Made by a program: the position numbers and the translations under genes
Shown here: positions 36,928-45,176 of the stretch, in pieces
Layout: the number at the start of each line of letters is the position of its first letter
Position numbering within the stretch: the first letter of the stretch is position 1
The notes under the pieces: generated by a model
The model's database searches: none
What the model was told of the DNA's origin: nothing
Seen by the model: only the letters and a program-made list of their open reading frames with translations
Assembly: GCF_015330125.1 (NCBI RefSeq)
Contig: NZ_JADDXR010000002.1
Location: forward strand, 2,170,001-2,234,000
Direction of reading: 5' to 3'
DNA length: 64,000 nucleotides
Source: Zobellia nedashkovskayae
GTDB lineage: Bacteria; Bacteroidota; Bacteroidia; Flavobacteriales; Flavobacteriaceae

Positions 36928-38298
36928 ATGAGATTATTAGTACTTTCTTTTATGTTTTTGGTTGCAGCGGTTCCTAATGTTTTGGGACAGAATAAAACCA
37001 AAAAACCGAATGTAATTATATTTTTCGTTGATGATCAAGGGTATGAAGATGTTGGGGTGTTCGGTTCTCCATTAATTAAGACCTCCAATTTAGATGGAAT
37101 GGCGGAAAACGGAATGAGGTTTACAGACTTTTATTCCGCATCTCCAGTTTGTTCTCCTTCTAGAGCTGCTTTGTTGACCGGAGCGTACCCAGTTCGGGTA
37201 AACGTGCCTAGAGTGTTATGGCCAAATAGAGAAGGTGGCCTTTCCAATAAAGAGTTGACGCTTGCCGATATGCTTAAAACTAAAAACTACGCAACCGCTT
37301 GTATAGGAAAATGGCATCTTGGAGATGAGGCACAGTACCTACCAATAAAACAAGGTTTTGATTCTTATTATGGCATTCCTTTTAGTAATGATATGTCCGT
37401 TAATCCAAAATCTAAAGTGGCTGAAAATATTCTTTTTAGAGAGGGAATGACCATAGATAGCCTACGGGAAGAGAAATGGAGAAAAGGACAAGTACCTTTG
37501 TTCAGACAAGATGAGGTTATAGAATATCCTGTAGACCAGACGACGCTAACGCAAAGATATACAGAAGAAGCGCTTGGTTTTATTACGGATAATAAAGACA
37601 ATCCTTTCTTTCTTTATGTTGCCCAAACCATGCCACATATTCCTTTATACGCCTCTGAAAATTTCAAAGGAAAGAGTGCCCGCGGATTGTATGGTGATGT
37701 TATAGAGGAATTGGACTGGAGCATGGGTGAAATTTTAAAAACCTTGGAGACTTTGGGGATTGATGATAATACCTTGGTCATTTTTGCATCTGACAATGGG
37801 CCGTGGAAACTTAAAAATGGACATGGTGGTAGTGCATATCCTTTACGAGGGTACAAGTTCAATACCTATGAAGGTGGTATGCGCGTGCCGATGATTGCAC
37901 AATGGAAAGGACAAATACCGGCTCAGACCGTGTGTTCAGAAGTTACATCTACTATAGATATTTTACCTACTGTAGCGTATCTAACGGATAGCGAGCTACC
38001 CGATGAAAAGATAGACGGTAATAATATATGGCCTATTCTACAGGGGAAAAACAAAAAATCACCACACACAAAAACGGGTTTCTACTATTACAAGGATACC
38101 ATTGTAGAAGCGGTTCGGAAAGAAAATTGGAAACTACGTAGAGTTGAAGGGGAAATAGAACTTTTCAATTTGGCCGATGATATTTCCGAGACGACCAATG
38201 TTGCCTCTTCCAATCCCAAAAAAGTAAAAGAGCTGACTAAGATGTTAGAAGATTTTGATGCGGAATTAAAAACAGATGTCAATAGATATCAATACTAA
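36928..38298 (+). CDS. Family S1 sulfatase (arylsulfatase A-like), secreted
   Basis: A 456-residue sulfatase with a standard signal peptide (ending NVLGQ). Formylglycine motif CSPSRAALLTGAYPVR, metal ligands in FFVDDQGYEDVG and FASDNGPWKLKNGHGG, and CIGKWHLGDE are all complete. The shorter length and the NGHGGSAYPLRGYKFNTYEGG block resemble arylsulfatase A/GalNAc-sulfatase-like groups rather than the two S1_11-like paralogues. The substrate position is not assignable. It follows GH95 by 17 bases and precedes GH3 by 10. Confidence 0.9.
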   Translation: MRLLVLSFMFLVAAVPNVLGQNKTKKPNVIIFFVDDQGYEDVGVFGSPLIKTSNLDGMAENGMRFTDFYSASPVCSPSRAALLTGAYPVRVNVPRVLWPNREGGLSNKELTLADMLKTKNYATACIGKWHLGDEAQYLPIKQGFDSYYGIPFSNDMSVNPKSKVAENILFREGMTIDSLREEKWRKGQVPLFRQDEVIEYPVDQTTLTQRYTEEALGFITDNKDNPFFLYVAQTMPHIPLYASENFKGKSARGLYGDVIEELDWSMGEILKTLETLGIDDNTLVIFASDNGPWKLKNGHGGSAYPLRGYKFNTYEGGMRVPMIAQWKGQIPAQTVCSEVTSTIDILPTVAYLTDSELPDEKIDGNNIWPILQGKNKKSPHTKTGFYYYKDTIVEAVRKENWKLRRVEGEIELFNLADDISETTNVASSNPKKVKELTKMLEDFDAELKTDVNRYQY

Positions 38299-38308
38299 AT
38301 AATCTAGA

Positions 38309-40999
38309 GTGAAATACCTGAATCAAATTACTAAAGTTGTATTCTTTACCATTGCAGTCATAGCCATTTTTGCCTATACGAACGAGGAAGGAAAAACGCC
38401 TATTTATAAAAATCCCGATGCACCAATAGAGGATCGTGTAAACGATCTTTTAAGCAAAATGACGTTGGAAGAAAAATTCTGGCAAATGTTCATGATCCCG
38501 GGAGATTTGTCTGATGGGAAGGAAAAATACAAGCATGGTATTTTTGGTTTTCAAGTCTCCTCAAAAGGTAAGAATGATAATGCCGCGGAACAGTTGATGG
38601 ATTACGGTCCGTCTGGGAGTGCGGAGGAAATGACCAATAAAATCAATGAGATTCAAAAATATTTCTTAGAAGAGACAAGATTGGGTATCCCGATTATTCC
38701 TTTTAATGAAGCGTTACACGGCTTGGCTCGTGATGGAGCAACGGTGTTTCCGCAAGCAATAGCGTTAGCTGCAAGTTGGGATACCACTTTGGTGGGCAAT
38801 GTGGGGCGTGCCGTTACAAAAGAAACAAAAACTAGGGGCATACGTCAGATTCTCTCACCAGTTCTGAATATTGCAAGAGACGTTAGATGGGGTCGTACCG
38901 AAGAAACCTATGGAGAAGATCCTTTTTTGACCACACAAATGGCAAAGTCGTACATCGGGGCATTTGAGCGCGAAGGGGTCATTACAACACCCAAGCATTT
39001 TGTGGCCAATGTAGGTGCCGGTGGTAGAGATAGTTATCCAATTGATTTTAATGAGCGTATTCTTGAAGAAGTTTATTTTCCTGCTTTTAAAGCGGTATTT
39101 AAAGAAACGGGCGCACGTTCTGTTATGACATCTTACAACTCTTTGAACGGTGTACCCTGTACATCAAACGAATGGCTTTTAAGAAAGAAATTAAAAGAAG
39201 AATGGGGGTTTGAAGGCTTTGTTATTTCTGACGCCGGAGCTACTGGTGGCGCCAATGTGCTCCATTTTACGGCCAAAGATTATGCAGAGGCTACGGAAGA
39301 TGCTGTTGAGGCTGGTTTGGATGTGTTATTCCAAACAAGCTATAATCATTATCCTTTATTTTGGGAAGCTTATGAAAAGGGAATGGTAGATATAAAGGCC
39401 ATAGATGAAGCGGTTTCCAGGATATTAAAAGCCAAATTTGAGCTTGGACTTTTTGAAGACCCATATGTAAATGCAAAAGATGCCGCCTTTTGGAACGGTC
39501 ATAAAGACCATCAAGATTTGGCACGCGAAGCTGCATCAAAATCCATGGTATTGCTAAAAAATGAAAATGAAGTTTTGCCTATCGATAAAAAGGAAAAAGT
39601 AGCTCTTATCGGATACGATGCCAAAGCGGCAAGATTGGGTGGTTACAGTGGACCAGGGAATGAAATTGTCTCTATCTACGATGGTTTGGTGTCAAAGGCA
39701 GGACAGGGTAATATAAAGTATGTCCCAGGAGTGTCCATAAAAGAAGAAAACTACACAATTGTTAAAAAAGACTTTTTATCGACTGAAAAATCAGGGAAGA
39801 AAGTAGAAGGGCTTTCCGCCGCATATTTTGATAATATAGCATTGACAGGTAAACCAAGAGTAGAACGCATAGATAAGGAGGTAGCTTTTTCATGGACACT
39901 TTTTTCTCCACACGAAGATTTGCCGTACGATTGGTTTTCTGTTCGTTGGAACGGAAAAGTAAAAGGTCCAAAAAATGGTAACGTCAATATTGGAGTCGAG
40001 GGCAACGACGGTTATCGCATGTATCTAGATGGTAAATTGTTCATTGACAATTGGAAAAAAAAATCATATAATACCATTGTAAAACCTTTTGAATTTGAAA
40101 AGGATAAGGAGTACGATATCCGAGTTGAGTTTTACGAATCTGCTGGAAACACAAAAATAAAATTGGTTTGGGATGCCGGTATTGTACAAGAATATAAAAA
40201 GCAGATAAACGATGCCGTAGAAGCGGCTAAAAATGCAGATATAGCTGTGGTTACTGCAGGTATAAATGAAGGGGAGTTTCGTGATCGTGCACTGTTGGAT
40301 TTGCCCGGTCATCAAGAAGAATTGATAAAAGCGGTGGCGGCAACGGGTACCCCAACTGTAGTAGTATTAGTAGGTGGTAGCGCAATAACCATGGCAAATT
40401 GGATTGACGATGTAGACGGAATTTTGATGGCATGGTATTCCGGTGAAAATGGCGGTAATGGCTTTGCCGATATTCTTTTTGGTGATGTCAATCCTGCAGG
40501 AAGATTACCGGTTACTTTTCCTGTAGATGTAGCGCAATGTCCTTTGTACTATAATAACAAGCCCACTGGTAGGGGCGACAATTACCATAATCTTACAGGG
40601 CAACCTTTGTTTCCGTTCGGCTATGGTCTAAGTTATACCTCTTTTGAGTATTCCAATTTAAAATTTAGTAAAGCGACCATAACCGCTAATGAAAGTGTAA
40701 CGGTTAGTTGTTCTATTAAAAATAACGGAGCTGTTGTTGGTGATGAGGTGGTTCAATTGTACATAAGAGATGAGTTGGCTTCTGTAGTAAGACCGATTAA
40801 AGAATTAAAGGGTTTTCAGCGTATTTCACTAGAACCTGGTCAATCTAAAAATGTTGTTTTTGAGCTTGGAGAAGAAGAACTTTCCATGCTTAATATTGAT
40901 TTAAATAGAATTGTAGAACCCGGAGATTTTAGAATTATGCTCGGGTCTTCTTCCAAGGATATTAGGTTGAGAGGGTTTGTGAAAGTGAATGCTAATTGA
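38309..40999 (+). CDS. GH3 beta-glycosidase with PA14 insertion
   Basis: An 896-residue enzyme starting at GTG 38309; no ATG occurs before residue 52, and GTG yields a signal segment (VFFTIAVIAIFAYT). The GH3 N-domain spans about 33-370, with TPKHFVANVGAGGRDSYP and the nucleophile Asp in FVISDAGATGG at about 309. The C-domain is interrupted by a PA14 module (about 505-630; VEGNDGYRMYLDGKLFIDNW), and a fibronectin III-like domain ends the protein. PA14-containing GH3 are usually beta-glucosidases or beta-xylosidases; the sugar here is unknown, and beta-GlcNAc or beta-Gal remain possible given the neighbours. Confidence 0.92.
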   Translation: MKYLNQITKVVFFTIAVIAIFAYTNEEGKTPIYKNPDAPIEDRVNDLLSKMTLEEKFWQMFMIPGDLSDGKEKYKHGIFGFQVSSKGKNDNAAEQLMDYGPSGSAEEMTNKINEIQKYFLEETRLGIPIIPFNEALHGLARDGATVFPQAIALAASWDTTLVGNVGRAVTKETKTRGIRQILSPVLNIARDVRWGRTEETYGEDPFLTTQMAKSYIGAFEREGVITTPKHFVANVGAGGRDSYPIDFNERILEEVYFPAFKAVFKETGARSVMTSYNSLNGVPCTSNEWLLRKKLKEEWGFEGFVISDAGATGGANVLHFTAKDYAEATEDAVEAGLDVLFQTSYNHYPLFWEAYEKGMVDIKAIDEAVSRILKAKFELGLFEDPYVNAKDAAFWNGHKDHQDLAREAASKSMVLLKNENEVLPIDKKEKVALIGYDAKAARLGGYSGPGNEIVSIYDGLVSKAGQGNIKYVPGVSIKEENYTIVKKDFLSTEKSGKKVEGLSAAYFDNIALTGKPRVERIDKEVAFSWTLFSPHEDLPYDWFSVRWNGKVKGPKNGNVNIGVEGNDGYRMYLDGKLFIDNWKKKSYNTIVKPFEFEKDKEYDIRVEFYESAGNTKIKLVWDAGIVQEYKKQINDAVEAAKNADIAVVTAGINEGEFRDRALLDLPGHQEELIKAVAATGTPTVVVLVGGSAITMANWIDDVDGILMAWYSGENGGNGFADILFGDVNPAGRLPVTFPVDVAQCPLYYNNKPTGRGDNYHNLTGQPLFPFGYGLSYTSFEYSNLKFSKATITANESVTVSCSIKNNGAVVGDEVVQLYIRDELASVVRPIKELKGFQRISLEPGQSKNVVFELGEEELSMLNIDLNRIVEPGDFRIMLGSSSKDIRLRGFVKVNAN

Positions 41000-41010
41000 A
41001 GATAGATAGA

Positions 41011-41799
41011 ATGAAACGATCGGATTTTTTGAAAAAAGTAGGCGTAGGTGGTGTCGGTTTGGCATTGCTACCTCAGGTATATTCTTGTGCAACAAAAAAG
41101 GAGAATGATAGGGCCAAAGCTGCTTGGGAAGAATTAAGATCACATGCCAACCCTGTTTTTCATTATGTATATCCAAAGAAAGGGCTGTCTAATGTATTGT
41201 TGTACGGAGACTCTATTTCAATAGGATATACGCCTTCGGTAAGAAAGGAACTTGAGGCCAAAGCCGCGGTTTTTAGAATTTACCAAAACGGTATGTCTAG
41301 CAATGATTTTATAGCTAAAATGGATAAAATGGAACAAACCATGTTCAAGCCCTATTTAAAAGGAGGTTGGGATTTTGAATGGGACGTAATTCATTTTAAT
41401 GTGGGGCTTCACGATTTAAAATATATGGGTCCTGATGGACTAGATAAAGAGGATGGTAAAGTAGTCTCTGAGATTTCAAAATACAAAGAAAATCTTACGG
41501 CAATATGCGAATACCTTCAACGCAAATTCCCTAATACAAAATTGATTTTCGCGACCACGACCCCGGTACCGGAAAATGCCAATGGTAGGTTTGCCGGAGA
41601 TGCCATAAAATACAATGTTGCGGCTCGAGAGGTTTTAAAAAATTATCCAGCTATAAGTATAAACGACCTATACGATTACACTTTGCCGCATCATGAAGAA
41701 TGGATGGTAGAACCCGGAAATGTTCATTACAACCAACTAGGAAGAACAAAGCAGGGCAAGCGGGTTGCGCAAGTAATTTTGGAACAATTAAATCAGTAA
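41011..41799 (+). CDS. SGNH/GDSL hydrolase, probable glycan esterase, lipoprotein
   Basis: About 262 residues from ATG 41011. MKRSDFLKKVGVGGVGLALL with lipobox VYSC predicts a lipoprotein. Block I is LLYGDSISIGY with the nucleophilic Ser, block III is NVGLHDL, and the C-terminal His is in EPGNVHYNQLG. The residue three before that His is Gly instead of the usual Asp, so the triad may be incomplete or use another acid. In this setting it may remove acetyl or similar ester groups from the glycan. It starts 11 bases after GH3 and ends three bases before GH20. Confidence 0.85.
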   Translation: MKRSDFLKKVGVGGVGLALLPQVYSCATKKENDRAKAAWEELRSHANPVFHYVYPKKGLSNVLLYGDSISIGYTPSVRKELEAKAAVFRIYQNGMSSNDFIAKMDKMEQTMFKPYLKGGWDFEWDVIHFNVGLHDLKYMGPDGLDKEDGKVVSEISKYKENLTAICEYLQRKFPNTKLIFATTTPVPENANGRFAGDAIKYNVAAREVLKNYPAISINDLYDYTLPHHEEWMVEPGNVHYNQLGRTKQGKRVAQVILEQLNQ

Positions 41800-41802
41800 T
41801 AC

Positions 41803-43659
41803 ATGCATAAATTTATAAGTTATATAATCGTTTTTTCTACTTTGGTCTTTGGTTTGCCGGCCTTCGCTCAGGAATCTTTTTTTATACCGCAACCGGAGTC
41901 TGTTTCTTTTACAGAAGGAGCTTTTCAGCTAGATGAAAATGTAAAAGTCATTGTGCCCAAAAAATTACAGGGAACGTTAATTCCTTATTTAGCGGAAAAG
42001 TTTCAAAACGATTTAAAGCTAAACCTGACATATTCCTACAAAGAAGCAAATCGTGACGAAAAGTATATTCTCTTTAAATTAATTAAGAAATCAGAATTAC
42101 AGGATGAAGGTTATCAACTAGAGGTGACGCCAGAATCAATAACGGTTACGGCCAAGGATTACCCAGGACTTTTCAATGGTTTTCAGACTTTAAGACAAAC
42201 CTTTCCTATAGAAAATTCAAGAACAATAGAGATACCAGCCATGTCGGTTACGGATAATCCTAGATTTGGTTGGCGCGGAATTATGTTAGATGTGTCTCGG
42301 CATTTTCAGACTAAAGAATATATCTTAAAACAGATTGATGTGCTTTCAGCATATAAGGTAAATAAATTTCATTGGCATTTGACTGATGATCAAGGATGGC
42401 GCATAGAAATTAAAAAATATCCAAACCTTACAGATAAAGGTGCATGGAGAGGAGATAGAACAGGAATCACCTGGTGGGAACGCGATAAGGCGACTGCAGA
42501 AGAACCTAAAACCGTAGGAGGGTTCTATACTCAAGAAGATATAAAAGAAGTTATAGCCTACGCCAAAATTCGCAATGTAGAGGTAATTCCAGAGATAGAT
42601 ATTCCCGGTCATAGTAAAGCACTGGTAGCCTCTTATCCAGAGTTATTCTGTTATAATGATGCAGAGGCTAATTTTGAAGTAGCCGTAGGAGGTAAGGCTC
42701 CAGATAATGCTGTTTGTGCCGGAAAAGAATACACATACGAATTTTTGGAAGGTGTAATTGAGGAAATTGCTGCGTTGTTTCCTTCAGAATACCTCCATAT
42801 TGGTGGTGATGAGTGTAATAAAAGCAATTGGAAAAAATGTCCGTACTGCCAAAAGGTAAAAACGGATAACGATTTTAAAGATGAAGAAGAGTTGCAGAGT
42901 CATTTCATTCAGAAAATACATAAAATAGTAAAAGCACAAAAGAAGACCATGATTGGTTGGGATGAAATTTTAAGTGGAAACGGTGCGCCTGGCGCTACCA
43001 TTATGGCATGGAGAAGAGGTACCTATACTCCTCAAATTACAGCTCCCCAAAATGGATATCCAACGATAATGACTTCCTATAAATATATGTATATAAGTCA
43101 GATTCAAGGTGCTACAATTTCTGAGCCAGAAGGGCCTAAAGTAGTACTTCCGGTATCAAAAGTGTACAGCCATGACCCCATGCCTAAAGAATTAACGGCT
43201 GAACAACAAGCTTTGGTTCTTGGTAATCAGGCAAGTCTGTGGGCAGAATTCACCCCTACTGAAGAACATAACGAATACATGTTATACCCGCGTGCTCTGG
43301 CAAGTGCAGAGGTGTCGTGGAGTAAACCTGAAAATAAAAACTGGCTAAGATTTCAGAATGCACTAGGAGCGTATCATTTTGAAAAATTAGAAAAGACAGG
43401 TATTAACGTCTCTAAAAGTGTATTCAGTGTTTACCCTTCATATGCTATAGACGAATTAAAAAATCAAGCGATTGTTTATCTACAGACGGAAACAGAAGGC
43501 AATGCTATTCATTACACACTTGATGGTGAAAACCCTACCTATCAGAGTGAAAAATATATTAGTGAATTTAGAACAGAAGCCAAAACCCTATTGAAAGCAG
43601 GAATTTTTAATGCGGATGGCAAACTATTGGGCAAAGTATTGGAAATAAGATTAAAATGA
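41803..43659 (+). CDS. GH20 beta-N-acetylhexosaminidase (first copy)
   Basis: A 618-residue secreted enzyme (signal peptide ending LPAFAQ). The GH20b domain (about 25-140) is followed by the TIM barrel (about 150-500) with WRGIMLDVSRHFQTKEY, the substrate Arg in this strand, and the catalytic Asp-Glu pair in HIGGDECNKSNW at about 335. A chitobiase C-terminal beta domain follows (HYTLDGENPTYQSEKY). It should release terminal beta-GlcNAc or GalNAc by substrate-assisted catalysis. The stop overlaps the start of the next sulfatase by four bases (ATGA), a sign of translational coupling. Confidence 0.96.
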   Translation: MHKFISYIIVFSTLVFGLPAFAQESFFIPQPESVSFTEGAFQLDENVKVIVPKKLQGTLIPYLAEKFQNDLKLNLTYSYKEANRDEKYILFKLIKKSELQDEGYQLEVTPESITVTAKDYPGLFNGFQTLRQTFPIENSRTIEIPAMSVTDNPRFGWRGIMLDVSRHFQTKEYILKQIDVLSAYKVNKFHWHLTDDQGWRIEIKKYPNLTDKGAWRGDRTGITWWERDKATAEEPKTVGGFYTQEDIKEVIAYAKIRNVEVIPEIDIPGHSKALVASYPELFCYNDAEANFEVAVGGKAPDNAVCAGKEYTYEFLEGVIEEIAALFPSEYLHIGGDECNKSNWKKCPYCQKVKTDNDFKDEEELQSHFIQKIHKIVKAQKKTMIGWDEILSGNGAPGATIMAWRRGTYTPQITAPQNGYPTIMTSYKYMYISQIQGATISEPEGPKVVLPVSKVYSHDPMPKELTAEQQALVLGNQASLWAEFTPTEEHNEYMLYPRALASAEVSWSKPENKNWLRFQNALGAYHFEKLEKTGINVSKSVFSVYPSYAIDELKNQAIVYLQTETEGNAIHYTLDGENPTYQSEKYISEFRTEAKTLLKAGIFNADGKLLGKVLEIRLK

Positions 43660-45155
43660 GAAATATTAAATTGATAGTGAGAACGGTAGTATTATTTCTA
43701 ATTGGATTTCAACTAATACAGGCGCAAGAACAGCCTAATATCGTTTATATATTATGTGACGATTTAGGCTATGGAGATATTCAAGTTTTAAACCCTGAAA
43801 AAGGAAAAATTTTAACACCTCAAGTTGATGCTTTTGCTAAAGAATCTATGACGTTTACCGATGCACATTCAGCCTCGGCAGTTTGTACACCATCAAGATA
43901 TGCGATTTTAACGGGCCGTTACTCTTGGCGTTCTAGGTTGCAACAAGGTGTCTTAAGTGGTGGCGATGAATTAGAGCCGCTAATTTCAGAAGACCGGATG
44001 ACGGTTCCTAAAATGCTTAAAAAATCTGGATATAAAACAGCGGCTATTGGCAAGTGGCATCTTGGATTTAAGTTTGTGGATAACGAAGGTAATCCTGTAC
44101 AGGTATATGATGGTAAAAAGGTTGTGGGACCGGCAATTGGATCAACCGTACCTAACGGACCAATCTCACGTGGTTTCGATTCTTATATTGGTTTTCATCA
44201 TTCTAGAGTTATGAAAACCGTAATTAAAGATGATAAAGTAGTCAATAAAATGGAGCCCATAAAAATGTTACCGTTTTTAGCTGCTCATGCAGAAGAATAC
44301 ATAGATAGGGAGTCTAAATCTAAAGAACCATTCTTTATGTATTTAGCTTTAAACTCACCACATAGTCCGGTAGTACCTTCCGAAGCATGGCAAGGAAAAA
44401 GCGGTATGGGTGCTTATGCGGATTTTGTGATGGAAACGGATGATGTAGTCGGCAGAGTTTTGGATGCATTGGAAAAAAATGGCATTGCGGACAATACTTT
44501 GGTGTTCTTTACCAGTGATAACGGTTGTTCGGAACCAGTTTCAAAAGCAAAACAATTGGAAAAGAATTATGGTCACTATCCAAGTGCGGATTTTAGAGGT
44601 TATAAATCGGATATTTGGGAAGGTGGCCATCGGATTCCGTTTATCGTGAAATGGCCTGGTGTAATAGAACCCGGTACTACCAATAATCAGCTTATCTCCC
44701 AAACTAGTTTAATGGCAACCGTTGCACAAATTGCCGGTGTTGCCCTAGATGATTCCACAGGGGTAGATTCGTACAGCATACTGCCTATATTGAAAAATAG
44801 AAAAACCAAAACGGATTACAAGTTGGTGGTGCATCATTCTATTAACGGCAAGTTTTCTATACGTAATAAGAAATGGAAATTAGAGCTTACACCTGGCTCC
44901 GGGGGGTGGAGTAATCCAAAGGATAATAAAGCTATTGAAAAAGGATTGCCGGCCATTCAATTATACAACATGCGGAAAGACCCTAGTGAAACTACAAATG
45001 TGTCCGCAAAACATCCCAAGTTGGTAGAAAATCTAACCACAGAGTTGGTAGAAATCGTTGAAAGCGGACGGTCAACTTCAGGAACGGAACAAGATAATGA
45101 TGTACTCGTAGATATCTTCAAGAAAAATGGAGCGAAACAAGCTGCAGCACACTAA
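43656..45155 (+). CDS. Family S1 sulfatase (arylsulfatase), secreted
   Basis: A 499-residue sulfatase with signal peptide ending LIQAQ. Formylglycine motif CTPSRYAILTGRYSWRSRLQ, with Tyr in place of the usual small residue after Arg; metal ligands in ILCDDLGYGD and FFTSDNGCSE, and IGKWHLGFKF, are intact. The SWRSRLQQGVLSG block and NGPISRGFDSYIGFHHSR are shared with a marine-type arylsulfatase branch whose positional specificity I cannot assign. Translational coupling with the GH20 gene suggests that it removes sulfate from the hexosaminide that GH20 then cleaves. Confidence 0.91.
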   Translation: MRNIKLIVRTVVLFLIGFQLIQAQEQPNIVYILCDDLGYGDIQVLNPEKGKILTPQVDAFAKESMTFTDAHSASAVCTPSRYAILTGRYSWRSRLQQGVLSGGDELEPLISEDRMTVPKMLKKSGYKTAAIGKWHLGFKFVDNEGNPVQVYDGKKVVGPAIGSTVPNGPISRGFDSYIGFHHSRVMKTVIKDDKVVNKMEPIKMLPFLAAHAEEYIDRESKSKEPFFMYLALNSPHSPVVPSEAWQGKSGMGAYADFVMETDDVVGRVLDALEKNGIADNTLVFFTSDNGCSEPVSKAKQLEKNYGHYPSADFRGYKSDIWEGGHRIPFIVKWPGVIEPGTTNNQLISQTSLMATVAQIAGVALDDSTGVDSYSILPILKNRKTKTDYKLVVHHSINGKFSIRNKKWKLELTPGSGGWSNPKDNKAIEKGLPAIQLYNMRKDPSETTNVSAKHPKLVENLTTELVEIVESGRSTSGTEQDNDVLVDIFKKNGAKQAAAH

Positions 45156-45176
45156 AAATTAGAACCAAGGGTATAT

